A stretch of DNA of 64,000 bases, taken from contig CAJQUW010001420.1 in NCBI GenBank assembly GCA_907163375.1, forward strand, positions 124,001 through 188,000, in the 5' to 3' direction. The number at the start of each line of letters is the position of its first letter. The first letter of the stretch is position 1. The DNA comes from Prostheceraeus crozeri (Eukaryota; Platyhelminthes; Polycladida; Euryleptidae). A program made the translations under genes and the position numbers. Positions 43,430 through 55,503 of the stretch are shown here, one piece after another. Under the pieces are notes generated by a model. The model made no database searches and was not told where the DNA came from. It saw only the letters and a program-made list of their open reading frames with translations.

Positions 43430-43832
43430 CAAATTCAGTCGATACATCTGGCGACCCAGGCAGGACACAAAGAATTAGTACACTCACTGCAGTTTGCAAC
43501 GGCAACTTTGCAATGTTACTCGTTGTCGGTTGACAGCAGTCAATGTGCACAGTGTTTGGTTGCATTTTCAAGAGTCGTGTGGATTATTTCGTTCCAGCTC
43601 GTCATCGTAGGGATCGGTCGAAGGTGTTGACTTTAGTTGGTCAATCTAAGTCTACTGCATGTGTGGAACGCTCACATCGTGTTATCTTGCGATATTCAGT
43701 GATACAGCTCTTCCATGATCCAGCTATTTTGTGTGTTAAGTGATTTATCTTTGCCGAGCATGGCTGTTGAAAAGCGGCTCATCTGAACAGAGAGTGACTT
43801 TTCATTAATTGTATTTGTGGCAAACGTTTATC

Positions 43833-45519
43833 ATGTCAGACGTGAAAGATCCGTCAAGAGTGCGATTAGGGTATTTATCGTCTCTGAAACGTAAATTGAG
43901 TTTTCTACCCGAATCTCTCGAAGATGAATTCGCAGATGTTTGTGAGATAATGTCGATCGCTGAAGCGGTTAAAAGCGCATTCAGGAAGTTTGTGGATGCT
44001 TATGAGAAGTCTATCAGTAACGGCGAGTCCGAAGAGTGTCCGTCGAATCCTTGCGTTACAATCAGCAGTATATTATTGTTAGGGACGAATACAATACTCT
44101 GAGGAATAGATGTAAATCATCCGCTGAAACTGAGGCTAGGCCCTCCACTATGTTGAAGGATGCAGATAATGTAGCTGATGTAATTATGAGTAATGAAAAT
44201 ATCTCAAAAGCTCGTGTCAAAAGTGTTTCGAGTATTGCGTCCGAGTTCCGCAAGTTCAACGTCAAGCATGATGAGAAACATGTCCCTAAGGTTACAGCGA
44301 TTTATGACATGGATAAGGAAAACAAACCGCATTTAGGTTTTAACTGGAGCATGCGACCACCGGGGTATGGTGCCGAGTATAAGCCAATGAGATCTACTGT
44401 GTTACCAGACACGAACAAGGAAATACGTGTGGTAGACAGTTTGCGTGTGCTAGCCGGTCAATGAAGACTGATTCAGTGATGCCAAGGTTAGAGATACCGA
44501 AGTTCTCAGGTAATCCAGGAGAATACGTTCAGTTTGATACCAGTTTTGACGTGAATGTAGCAGCCCACACGTCAGATAAGGCCGAACTTTATCTGCGACT
44601 TTTATCTCTTAGTGAAGGCAAAGCGCGCGAAGCAATCAAGAGTTGCAATCTGGAACGTGATGAAGTGCGTGACTCAGCCTGTCATATTCTGAAAGAAAAC
44701 GTCGGACTTCCACATATGGTCTCTGAATGTCAGACATGGAGAATTAAGGTTTTCAATTTGAAAGGCATTGACTCTTCGAATTTTCCGTTGTTTTCGAAAA
44801 GGCTCGAGGATTGTAAACGAGCGCTGGACGGTCTTGGGGAAGAGTACAGTCGACGACTAGACAGTGATGACTTGCTAAAGTCAATGATGCGCAAGTTCCC
44901 AGATGACTCCATGAAACGGAGGTGGATTGAAAGAGCTGGATTTCTTCTAGAGACGAAGTGTTGCGTCAAGTTCCATGATTTTATTGATTTTGTGAAGGAA
45001 CGAGGAATTTCATTTGAAGTGTACTTGAATTACACATTCAGCGAAGAATTAAGGCAACCACCACCAAGATCAAAGATTTCATCCTTTGCGACGTTTTCGC
45101 TTGAGGCCAAGAAAGGCCAGGGTGCATCTTCTGTGGGTCAGTCTAAGGCTTGTGTGTTCTGTAATGGTCAACATAGGATTTGGTTCTGTGAGCGGTTCAA
45201 AGGTTATACTCAACCAGAGAGATTTAATTTCGTCATGAAATCGAGATCGTGCTTGAGATGTTTGCAGGCTAATCATCGTGTGGGAAAATGCTCCTCTAAT
45301 TTGAAAAGTAATACTTGTCAGTCTGATCGTCACAACACCCTGCTTCATCGTATAAAATCCACTGAAAGTGATCCCGAGGCAGCTGAAGACGTTGCTACAG
45401 TGAAAATTGGTGCTACCATGGCGACTGTATCTGGTACCTGGTTGAAGGTTTTGCCTGTAAGAGTCACCAACGTCTGCCTTTTTAGACAGAGGGTCCGATG
45501 CAACATTTTCTACATATGA
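43833..45519 (+). pseudogene. BEL gag-like protein (DUF1759 type) with zinc knuckles
   Basis: The start ATG 43833 gives MSDVKDPSRVRLGYLSSLKR, the usual short N-terminal helical region of Pao gag. Frameshifts at about 44045 and 44462 split it. The third piece carries the DUF1759 core (PRLEIPKFSGNPGEYVQFD, RRLDSDDLLKSM). Cysteine/histidine motifs follow (ACVFCNGQHRIWFC and SCLRCLQANHRVGKC). The protein would coat the genomic RNA in virus-like particles. Confidence 0.85.
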
Positions 45520-46048
45520 TTTGTTGAATCGTTTGGGCGTGAGTGGCCAGAAGCTACCTACTTTCTAACTTCAGTAATCGGAGATATCGAAGTCAAGGGC
45601 AAGCAAGCTACGCTCAGAATCTCTTCACTCAAGCCAGGCCCCATCATTTGATTTAAGATGTATCTCCACTGGTAAGATACCAGTGAATAGAACTAACTTC
45701 GCGCATTCAAGTGATAGAAAGTATCCGCACTTGCGCGATGTGGAGCGGGTCAACAGCATTGAAAATTATGACGTCTCTATGCTAATCGGTTCCGACTATC
45801 CCGAAATTGTCGACTCCCAAATAGAGAAGAGATGTGGGAATAAAGGTGAACTCATTGGTATATTAACATGTCTTGGCTGGACAGTGAGTGGTCCTAACAG
45901 TAAAGAGAACAACAGAATCTCAGTTAATAGAGTGAAGGTGTCTGATGTTGTCATCGAAGAAAGAATCCATCAGATGCATAATTCCGAATTCATGGGGCCT
46001 ATTGCATCCGATTTGATTTGCCCTTCCCCTGATGACTTGAAACCTTAA
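45520..46048 (+). pseudogene. BEL aspartic protease region (DUF1758 type)
   Basis: The active-site-like string FLDRGSDATFST lies across the frameshift at about 45480-45520, and the conserved downstream box MLIGSDYPEI is followed by LTCLGWTVSGP. At least two frame changes occur. It would process the polyprotein. The box order is that of BEL/Pao proteases. Confidence 0.75.
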
Positions 46049-46282
46049 AAGTTATGGAGAATTATATTCAATTAAAGGATGGACATTGTCATGTTGCAAT
46101 GCCATTCAATGATAATACGGACAGCTTGAAATGGAATTCGGCCTCTGGCAGAGAAAAAGCTAAGCTACTTGAAGAACAAACTTGAAAAGAATGAAAGTCT
46201 GAAAGAAAGCAATGTTCGGATCATGGAGAAATACATTCATGAAGGAGCTGCGAATGTCGACAATTCCGATAGGTGGTACCCA

Positions 46283-47125
46283 TAGAATAGGTAGAGTGGA
46301 AACTCTGCATTTATTAAATCCCCAATGTGCATACACTTTCGATTTTATTGAATGAACTCGTGGGGGACACAGGTGGTACTGCCACCAAATGCTAGATATG
46401 CAAATGTTTCCAGTTTTGCAGAAATTGCAACGCAATTGACTGATCATGACAGTAATGCAGAGGAAAATGATATCATTTTACAGATCGTAGCCGTCATGAC
46501 AGCCTTGAAGAGGTAATATTTGTTAAAATTAGCAGCTCGATAATCTGCTATTGTTTTTATGATGAACCTCAAGAGAATCTTTTTAGGCGAGATCATACCA
46601 CTGCTGGTATTAGGCGAGATCACCTGCTGGTAGAGCTAAATAACAGAATCCAAGACAATGATTTCAATTAACTTTGAAGGATGTAAATGGGTCCACATCA
46701 CTATTCAGATTCAATAAATGAAACATGAATTTAGTGAATCTTTAAATCATGCCGGTGAAGATTGAAATAAAACTTGAAATTTCAGTCAAGAAAGCAAAAT
46801 AAGATCTCGAATTTTTAATGAAGACTATCATTGTAATACAATTCATGAAATTCCCTTGCAAATTAACTAAATTTCCGCTTAGTTATGATGATTATTAGCA
46901 AATATTCATTCCTTTTGATATCCAACTAGCTTTATACTATTTATAGGGAGGGGTGCGTCATCTCGGTAGTATTTAAATTGGCAAAATTTTGACTTTTTTA
47001 AAAATTGTTCAAATTTTTTGGACCACGGGAACGTAATCTCTGCCAAAAACTGAATATTTTCATATAAAAATTTTTACTGGACACAGATACTTTTTTGAGT
47101 CGACACTCCACCTATATATCATTAC
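46283..47125. other. Unresolved insertion within the BEL RT
   Basis: RT sequence stops at DRWYP (about 46262-46283) and picks up again at WWHLPQHSVISKKKPW (about 47128-47180), as if one WYLPHH-like box were split. The intervening about 0.84 kb is AT-rich. It has a small tandem duplication at about 46587-46640 (GGCGAGATCA ... CTGCTGGTA twice) and an open frame reading ARYANVSSFAEIATQLTDHD. I could not define its ends or class. Confidence 0.4.
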
Positions 47126-47484
47126 TCTATGGTGGCACCTGCCTCAACACTCTGTAATATCGAAAAAGAAGCCATGGCCCTGCATTGTATTTGACTGCGC
47201 TGCAGAGTTTAAAGGGTGATCACTCAATTCGGCATTGTATAAAGGACCAGATAACACGAGTCCATTATTGGAAGCATTGGTGCGATTTCTAGTTGATCAA
47301 GTCGCGACTGTTGCCGATATCAAATCGATGTTCTATCAAGTGAAGGCTCTAAAAGAAGATTCTAAGAAATTGTCCTTCTTATGGTAGCCTGACCAGGTCA
47401 TGGATCACGTTCCCGAAACGTACGAGATGTCCTCAGACGTATTTGGAGCCAGGAGCTCTCCAAGTGTTTGCGGATTCGCTTTAA

Positions 47485-49176
47485 CCCATTAAATACCGTG
47501 CAATTTTTTTCAATTTTTTCAAACACAAAGGGATGAGTGCTGTGATACACTATTGAGATGACATTTCAAGATAACAGCTATTTTGTTTATATGTATAAAA
47601 AATTAAATTGATGCCCGGCTTCAGCTCCAAGCTTGATTTCATTTCGAATAAATTCTTCAAAATGGCGAGTTCCAGGATGAGGAAGAGACGGTATGTTATT
47701 TGCAGTGTTTTTTGCGTAGAAAATATTCCCAAACGTTATAAAGCTCTACTTTTGTGTATTTCTAATAAACGGTTTCTAAAGTTTTAGGTTTGATTGAAAA
47801 ATATAGAACTTAGCGTTAAATTTAAATTGCACTCTGTGGGAGTGCATAGGACTGAAAGGGCCCTTGTAGATTACAATATCTATGGATGTTAGAGGAGTGT
47901 ATATATTCTTCAATCTACGGAATAATGTTAAGTTACATTGTCTATCCGGTGTAGGATATGTCTGATATTAGCTCCAATACGTTGAAACACAAGTATAAGC
48001 TTTCTAAAACACTACCGATACCTACTGAGTTATAAAAACTACATGAAACTGTACAGTATGTGTATTGAAAAAGTCAATCTATGCAATTTTATGGGAGGTT
48101 GTAGGCAAGTAGCAACAGCATTGCATCTGCTAATCAAGACGCAAAATGAAGAAAATATTCGACGTCACCAGGAGTTGATCTCAGAGACATGTAGCCCTTG
48201 GCTAGCGAGTGTAGCCACTAGACCACTATAGGATGTCAGTCAAAGTATTTCACCAGATGTTATCATGACGTCATGTCACATTTCCTGACGATAGTCACTT
48301 CTCTTCTTTCAGATATACAGTGGATGAAGCGGCGAGCACGATAGAAGAAATGAGTGACGATTCGTGAGGCTGACATCTTCATCCAACCTCCGGACGGAAA
48401 CGTCAGTAACGAAGACAGCAGTGATGAAGAATTCTCAATCAACAATTTCTCCAGCTGCCAGCTGCTGGCTGGAGCAGAGGCGAATATTTGTACGATGGAC
48501 GGAAATGTCACTCATATTGGTGGTGATGATAGTGACGTTGATGACTTCCCTGATGAGCCAGAATCTGCAATTGATGAGCCAGAACCTTCTCGCCCTCCAA
48601 GAAAGAAAGAGAGGGTCTGGAAAGACTTTCAACTCGCACCAATTGAACGCGATTGGACGCCACCGATTGGCATTGACTTCTCCGAAAAGACTCCGACTGA
48701 TTTATACAACTTGTTTCTTGACGAGGAAGTGATGCAGTACATTGTGGATCAAATGTTCAGTATGGTTCAGCATGCTTTATAAAGTCATCCCTTGTGATCG
48801 CTCATCGTTTTCATTTCTATCAATACATGTGTGAAAAATTGGATATGAAATTAGTCTCTAGGCCTACATTACAAAATAAAGTACGCGACGATTAATTTTT
48901 TAGACTGATTTTATTGTCGTCTTATAAAACAAATACCTTCAATAAAATACATTTAACTTGTGCAATACCTTCAAAATGATGTGAAATAATGCATACTTTA
49001 CAATAATATCTTGACGGGGCCATTCAGTCCCATGCACCCTCACAGAGTGCAAAATGCCAATTTTTGAAAAATAAAAATAATTAACACAATGGCATGTTTG
49101 CATCGTTGATTAATTACCAAAATAGCATAGTTTTTACTATATAGCTTCACCACATCTCGATTCGGGATTTAACGGG
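47485..49176 (+). mobile_element. piggyBac element (internally deleted), 1,692 bp
   Basis: The ends are CCCATTAAATACCG and, in complement, CCCGTTAAATCCCG. TTAA flanks both sides (47481-47484, 49177-49180), the piggyBac hallmark. Inner inverted strings TGCACTCTGTGGGAGTGCAT (about 47827) and its diverged complement (about 49030) form subterminal repeats. It retains only the N-terminal transposase exons. Confidence 0.92.
47662..48782 (+). pseudogene. piggyBac transposase N-terminus in two exons
   Basis: Exon 1 (47662-47690) reads MASSRMRKR with a GTATGT donor at 47691. Exon 2 starts after CTTTCAG at 48313 and continues in phase as RYTVDEAASTIEEMSDDS. A one-base frameshift and stop at about 48353-48367 follow, then READIFIQPPDGNVSNEDSS and an acidic stretch to FLDEEVMQYIVDQ, ending at 48782. 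These are typical features of piggyBac N-termini. The entire DDD catalytic domain is absent, so the copy can only move if helped by another. The intron call is inferred from splice sites and phase. Confidence 0.8.
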
Positions 49177-50214
49177 TTAAGACAGTGTTCTGCCGATGTT
49201 CCCGGTTTTTCCAATGAAGCAAGCGATTGAAGTTGTGAGAAAGAGCTTCTATGTCGACGATGTGTTGCATCATGTCCTACTGCTGAGTCAGCTATTCGTG
49301 TATCAAAGGATGTTGCTTGTTTGCTAGAGACAGGAGGATTTCATCTCACCAAATGGTTGTCAAACAGTAAAGAGGTAATCGAAAGCTTCAAGCTCGAAGA
49401 TTGATCACCACGCTGAAAACAATGGATCTGAATCTTGACTCGTACCGACAAAACACTCGGGGTGCAATAGAAAGTGGAAAGCGACGAACTACTTGGAGAT
49501 GTAGCTTTGAAGGAAGTATCAACACGGTAGCTTCAGTATTCGATCCCTTAGGAATGGTGGCTCACTTATTAAACTTGAGAGGGAGATAAATATGTATATC
49601 AAGAAATTTGTAGAAGAAGGATTAATTGGGATGAGGATTTACCACACGTTGGCAGGAATGGACGCAGGATATCCAGTCAGCCGAAGGTCTCGCCATACCT
49701 TGCTGTTTCTCGCCTGTAAGCCGACGCGAGATAACTCGCGTTGAATCGCATCATTTCGCCTATGGAACTGTCTCTTATGCCCGATTTGTGGGAAAGAATG
49801 GAGTTTCATTTGCTTTTCTTTATAGTCGATCTCGTGTGAAGCCGTTGAAGGCTGGCTTGACTATACCAACATTGGAGCTGGCAGTGGCTACACTTCTGGT
49901 TTCGGTTGACCGAGTGATAAAGTCATCGCTTGAAGTTTTGATGAAAGTTTCTATTGGACCGATTCAATGATCGCATTGAAATACATTTACAACGAAACCA
50001 AGGATTTGGTAGTGTATGTAGCCAATCGTGTAGCCAAGATCCGTGAACGGTGTGAACCAATTGTCAGTTGAATCATATCAAGACTCATGAGAACCCAGCA
50101 GACATAGACACGCGCGGCATGTGACCATCTGGAAATGAGAATTGGCGAATGTGGTCGGATGGGCCTGTTTTTATTGTTGAGCGACAACATATATTCATCC
50201 GTGAATAGTAGCTA

Positions 50215-51201
50215 CACTGTAAATCACTGGATACGAAAATTACATACAAACATATACGAAAATCTCATACAATTTGAAACTAACATCTGTTACGAGATTC
50301 TCGCATATTTACAGAGATCTGGTAAGTTTCATACGACATCTCACTTACTTTTGTATGTGATTGGTATGTAGCGATACGAACTATTCTATCTGTGATTGGC
50401 TGTTTTACACTGAAATACGAGTTGTTGTTATGTTTTTTATACCCGACCCTCATTCGTATGCCTCTGGTATGCATTTCGTATGTAGAGCTTTAAGTCACAT
50501 AGCAAAAATACATATGTATTACATACTACTGTCGAATAACGTTTTTCAGTAATACCAGTGGTGAATAATTTTTGTTTGATAGAGTGATATTTAACTAGAT
50601 GAAATTTATTGTGAATTTCATGCCCCACGAGTATGTCGTGGCTACTTGTCTAGCAACAATAACCGGACGTTTAGCTGGCTCTACCTTATGAGCCAAGTTA
50701 ATTAGCATCAATTCATTCAAACAATATCTTGCGTGAAATTATGTGGACTTATATATCTCAGACATAACTATTTTTGCGTTCATGAATTATGATGCGTTTT
50801 TATTTCGAATTGATAATATGCTTAATTTCAAAATTACATATTGCAATTGTTGATGGTTGAATACTTACTGATTATTCATGAAATGCCCTAGACTTACATG
50901 TATTAAAATCGAATTCAGTATTGTAAGTTTGACTATTAAATGTCATTATCTCACTACTTACAAAACAGTAAAAAAATTAGTGTTATATTTAATGACAAAG
51001 GCCTTAAATCAACATATGTTAGACATCATTGATGCCCTCCTTTAACATTGTGCTGGCATGGCTTTCGTATGTAAAGCATACCACATTTGAAGTAACATAC
51101 GAAAAGCATACATTTATATACCAAGAGAATACAGAAATATACCAAAGAAATATTTTGGTATGCATCCTTCGTATGTGATTGGTATTGAGCGATTTATAGT
51201 G
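50215..51201. mobile_element. TA-site MITE family, copy B, 987 bp
   Basis: The ends are CACTGTAAATCACTGG and, in complement, CACTATAAATCGCTCA, flanked by TA (50213-50214, 51202-51203). It is the inverted homologue of copy A at 39989-42292, without the mariner. It interrupts the BEL pol between RNase H and integrase. Confidence 0.88.
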
Positions 51202-51203
51202 TA

Positions 51204-52032
51204 CAGCCTAAACGACAATGATGAGGGAGTGAAAAGGAAATGCAAGGCTCTAGCAATGACCACAGCGTCCGATGAGTTTTGGTCTGACTTGTTTCGAAGA
51301 TATTCTAGGTGGACATGGTTGGTTCGTGTTGTCTCCTGGATTAATGTTTCAAGTATAAATGCCACAACATCCTCTGACCGTGGAAGAGATCGATGAAAGT
51401 ACGAAATTAATCTTCAAGGAAGTTTATTACAAGGCTTTTAGAAAGGTGGTCGGCAATGCTTCGCTAATGAAGCTGAGACCTGTGGTAGAGGGTGGTCTGG
51501 CTCAAGTTGGTGGGCGCTTGCAGCAATCTGATCTTCCGGAGAAGACAAAGCATCCAATCATTCTTCTTTCTAAGCCCAATGTTACGAAGATTTTGATTTT
51601 CTTTTATCAGTCATCGAATGGCCATGTTGGGATTTCATCACACCCTATCGATAATGCGACAGGAGTTTTGGGTCGTCAGTCTATGGACTTGCTGCTGTAT
51701 GGAGTGTGGTTGGAAAATGTCAATGTTGTGAACGTTACAACCAGAGGATGGGCGAACAGGTCATGACTTCCCTTCCAGAGGTTAGAGTCACAAGTAAGGA
51801 AGCTTATCCTTTCGAAGTGACAGGAGTGGATCTCTTTGGCCCTCTGTATGCTACAACCAGGGCTAGAACTCGTTCTCAAGTTGCTCGCACATCGGTAAAA
51901 AGGTGCGGAGTCCTGTTTACGTGTATCAAGTACAGATCTATTCATCTCGAAGTTGCATTAGATTTGACGACTGACAGCTTCATAAATTTGTGCTTGTTGG
52001 AGCAGAGTTTGTGTTATTCTAGGAGTGTCTGA
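51204..52032 (+). pseudogene. BEL integrase, truncated
   Basis: It carries the GGLAQVGGRLQQSDLPEKTK box that precedes the zinc-binding region in BEL integrases. Then come CQCCERYNQRMGEQ and the start of the catalytic core (VTGVDLFGP with the first aspartate, RCGVLFTCIKYRSIHLEVAL, TTDSFINLCLLEQ). Frame changes occur near 51706. The second aspartate and glutamate are missing, and only about 190 bp separate its end from the 3' LTR. Confidence 0.85.
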
Positions 52033-52221
52033 ATTCATTTTCTATTGAAGCAGCCCTTGCATTCGAGCATCCCTCTGAGCATTTGTAATATACATAGTGC
52101 CTTGAAATTCGTATTTGCACTCTCTCATAGCTATTCACAGTGACGTGTGTGAACTTTCATCGATCTTGAGTATGAACACCACTGACACCAACCAGATAAA
52201 GCGATGCTTTAGCGTGGGGAG

Positions 52222-52599
52222 TGCAAGATTCTTTAACTATTGACTTATTGATCTGAGTTATCTCAAAGTTTTCTTAAGTTCGGATAATTTTCTCCTTCCA
52301 TCGTACTCGAAGATAAGTTAATGCTACTGATAATTGCTTATGAGTACTGAGCCTATTTAGGTCATGCTTTTTGTGAAATAGTCATTCATTTCTCCTCATT
52401 TTATCATTCCTAATTATAGTCACTGACTCAATGCTTTTATGTCTATGCCATGTAGCGTGGGCTTTAAAAAGTATAAAGAGTTTTCGTTTGTCTATTCGAC
52501 TGTCGAAGATATCTTTGGCGGTAACTTTGAAATATAGAGTTGAACGAAACGAACGTGCTTTCTGTACCAGACTGTCATAGGGCTTGCACCCTCCCGTAT
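52222..52599 (+). repeat. BEL element 3' LTR
   Basis: It matches the 5' LTR at 43052-43429 from TGCAAG to CTCCCGTAT. Numerous substitutions between the two LTRs point to an old insertion. Confidence 0.85.
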
Positions 52600-52640
52600 G
52601 GAAAGCAAGCCACCAACCTCGTCATGGAAAGAAAGGAACA

Positions 52641-53829
52641 AGATTCTATCCATTTGGAACACACATCTATCCGGATTATAATAACCTAGACGCCATAAGG
52701 ATGTTGTTCTCAATCACATCATCACCACCTTCAATGCTGATATAGTTTTGATTGGAAAGTCACTCGAAACTATTTGAAAAGAATTCTCTGCACAAAATTG
52801 ATCTAATCTCGAATAGATTAGCAGCTCAGATAATTTGAACATGCACCCTTTTCTTTGGCAATATTGAATCATTCGAATTAATGAAAAAACTCCATTCTTT
52901 TCTCTCTTTAAAAGGTATTTTCCAGCAGCATCCATTTCACTCATTTCTACACCTATTTTTAATCAATCAACCATACTGCCAGCTTTTCCGAGTATTCCCG
53001 AGAAAAGCGTTTGCAGCAAATGTCAGCAAAAGAGATCAAAATCTTGACGACATTATGTTTACTTGAGACGCTCGATCGCACTGCTATTAGTCTACTTGCG
53101 GAGTGCTGAAGATAGCATGTAATTGACCGACAATACAAATCACAAAGTCCCATTTAAGCTCCAATCTGACTACTAGCTAAAAGAGTAAGGAAATTAGCAA
53201 ACTGAAAATCACTGAGTGCTAAAATGCTTAATAAGTACTATTTGAGACTAATATGAGGAAATGTCGATGCAAATAAATTATCCAGTCTGTGATTTCAAAA
53301 ACATTGTAGAAATGTATTGTCATTACAATTACTGGAAAAATCGAAATGTTGATTTGAAACGCAATTTAAGAAAACGGAGAAATTTGCTAGATATGATATC
53401 TGTCATAATTTTGTAGCAATTCCAAGTAATGAAATCATTGAAATCATCATTCCATGATTGTAGTGGGGTGTAGCGTGCTGAGCTATGTACTATAATGCAG
53501 TGTTTGCACATTATCCGCGCGGACATGCTTTGGCTACCTTAAGCACATGAATTTTTATTTTAACAATCACAATCGTTAGACAACTTTAATAGCTTTCGTA
53601 ATAATTTCAAAGACATAGCCCGCACTATTGTGGGACCCGCTTTGCTTTGGGATTTTTTCATTAGTTACGACTTGTGTCTTGTTTTAGGTGACTCAGGTCG
53701 CTTTAGAAAGTGCTGGTCTACAATGTACCTATTCACGAGTATTTGAAGTCCTTGATGACAATAACAACTTTCTATCGTGATGTCATATGGAGTGATGTGC
53801 ATTCAAGTTGTTCAGGTGTTTATAGAAAT
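52641..53829. repeat. Repeat family S, copy 1 (blocks A-B-C)
   Basis: Block A (52641-53307) recurs at 54608-55272, block B (53362-53512) at 59328-59478 and block C (53545-53829) at 59015-59299. In the second copy block B follows C and the middle is interrupted by a gypsy element. Small open frames in block A (52714-52944 and its twin 54680-54910) are simply the duplicated sequence. Confidence 0.88.
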
Positions 53830-54292
53830 CATTTAAGAATCACAGGTCTCCATCATTGAGAGATATTCTGTCAAGAAATTCGACAAAATATTCGGTGACA
53901 AGGAGTCTGCGTGTGATCTACACATTTGAAACTGCAAGAGTTTTGCTGCCGACTCCTGACTTTTATGCATTTTGCGATGATAATTTTTGCGACTCAATGG
54001 AATACATGCCAAACATAAGTGATATTTATTAGCTGGTGAAATATTACTGAAGTGATATTAGATAATGCTTAAAGATTGTATTTCTTATATCTTAGCGAAA
54101 TATTGCTCATGTAGAGTGTTTATTGTAGTAAAATCGTTAAACCCAAAATTCAAATATTGAAATGGAGGACTGTAAATTTGGACAAGCCGGTGCAAAGAAT
54201 AATGATAAAATAACAAATCAGAAAATTGAAATATTGAGTATAAAAATTATTATGTTTTCAATGTCTTCTCAAAATTAATTATCATCACTGTA
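53830..54292. other. Unassigned spacer
   Basis: This is AT-rich sequence with no gene recognised. Its right end (from about 54215) already resembles the minisatellite unit. Confidence 0.4.
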
Positions 54293-54573
54293 GCAAAATC
54301 TGAAAATTGAAATGTTGAGAAGAAAGACTTTTGTTTCAATTAAGCTAGCACAAAAATAATCATCATAGTAACAAAATGAGAAAATTGAAATGTTGAGAAG
54401 AAAGACTTTTGTTTCAATTAAGCTAGCACAAAAATAATCATCATAGTAACAAAATAAGAAAATTGAAATGTTGAGAAGAAAGACTTTTGCCTTAATTGAG
54501 CTAGCACAAAAATAATCATCATAGTAACAAAATCTGAAAATTGAAATGTTGAGAAGAAAGATTTTTAGATTCA
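54293..54573. repeat. 78-bp minisatellite, about four units
   Basis: A unit containing GAAAATTGAAATGTTGAGAA and AAAAATAATCATCATAGTAA repeats with a period of 78 bp. Because 78 is a multiple of three, the minus strand stays open through the array and yields a 26-residue repeat (VFLLNISIF...), which is an artefact rather than a gene. Confidence 0.9.
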
Positions 54574-54607
54574 CACAATATCAAAAGAATCCAGTCATAA
54601 AATAATA

Positions 54608-55308
54608 GATTCCATCCATTTGGAACACACATCTATCCGGATTATAATAACCTAGACGCCATAAGGATGTTGTTCTCAATCACATCATCACCACCTTCAA
54701 TGCTGATATAGTTTTGATTGGAAAGTCACTCGAAACTATTTGAAAAGAATTCTCTGCACAAAATTGATCTAATCTCGAATAGATTAGCAGCTCAGATAAT
54801 TTGAACATGCACCCTTTTCTTTGGCAATATTGAATCATTCGAATTAATGAAAAAACTCCATTCTTTTCTCTCTTTAAAAGGTATTTTCCAGCAGCATCCA
54901 TTTCACTCATTTCTACACCTATTTTTAATCAATCAACCATACTGCCAGCTTTTCCGAGCATTCCCGAGAAAAGCGTTTGCAGCAAATGTCAGAAAAAGAG
55001 ATCAAAATCTTGACGACATTATGTTTACTTGAGACGCTCGATCGCACTGCTATTAGTCTACTTGCGGAGTGCTGAAGATAGCATGTAATTGACCGACAAT
55101 ACAAATCACAAAGTCCCATTTAAGCTCCAATCTGACTACTAGCTTAAAGAGTAATGAAATTAGCAAACTGAAAATCACTGAGTGCTAAAATGCTTAATAA
55201 GTACTATTTCAGACTAATATGAGGAAATGTCGATGCAAATAAATTATCCAGTCTGTGATTTCAAAAACATTGTTTTCACATTATCCGAACAGACATGTTT
55301 TGGTTACC
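54608..55308. repeat. Repeat family S, copy 2, left part
   Basis: Block A is nearly identical to 52641-53307. It joins directly to 55279-55308, which matches 53508-53538, so about 200 bp of block B are missing here. The gypsy element begins at 55309. Confidence 0.88.
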
Positions 55309-55434
55309 TGTAGTGTAAGACCAGGGAGAACGAAGACGTGTGCTGCAAGTTGTGACGCCGCTAATGCGGTGGTCAGCTTTTATTGCTAACAATCAATCAA
55401 CTGATATTGATCAATGCATGATCAACACCCGACA
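55309..55434 (-). repeat. Gypsy 3' LTR, 126 bp
   Basis: On the minus strand it starts TGTCGGGTGTTG and ends CTTACACTACA (TG...CA). It is preceded by a purine tract GTGGAGGGGGT and contains AATAAA, a likely polyadenylation signal, near 55380. It is short for a gypsy LTR but has the usual ends. Confidence 0.75.
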
Positions 55435-55503
55435 CTACCCCCTCCACAAAAAACATTTATATAACAAGTTAGTTACAAAAAAACAGCATGACAATCGAAA
55501 TTA

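Larger units (their letters stand above)
46049..50214 (+). pseudogene. BEL reverse transcriptase and RNase H, fragmented
   Basis: RT begins near 46050 and is interrupted twice. One piece (about 47128-47484) carries VFDCAAEFKG, KGPDNTSPLLEAL and VFGARSSPSVCGFAL. It then breaks at the piggyBac insertion and resumes at 49181 with LRQCSAD and the catalytic FYVDDVLHH (about 49245). RNase H is seen from about 49750 (FAYGTVSYARFV, SRVKPLKAG, TIPTLELAVATLL) to YVANRVAKIRE. There are many stops. The reading frame crosses the TTAA site cleanly when the piggyBac is removed. Confidence 0.85.
43052..52599 (+). mobile_element. BEL/Pao LTR retrotransposon carrying later insertions
   Basis: Two direct repeats (43052-43429 and 52222-52599) bracket, in order, a Pao-type gag, aspartic protease, reverse transcriptase, RNase H and integrase, all on the plus strand and all degraded. 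The element has been enlarged by a piggyBac element (47485-49176), a TA-site MITE (50215-51201) and an unresolved insertion of about 0.84 kb (about 46283-47125). Without these it would be about 6 kb, a normal BEL size. The integrase is cut short before its second catalytic aspartate. It is inactive. Confidence 0.9.

Noticed and set aside
54275-54574. 99-residue repeat protein on the minus strand
   Set aside because: It is produced by a 78-bp minisatellite whose period is a multiple of three.
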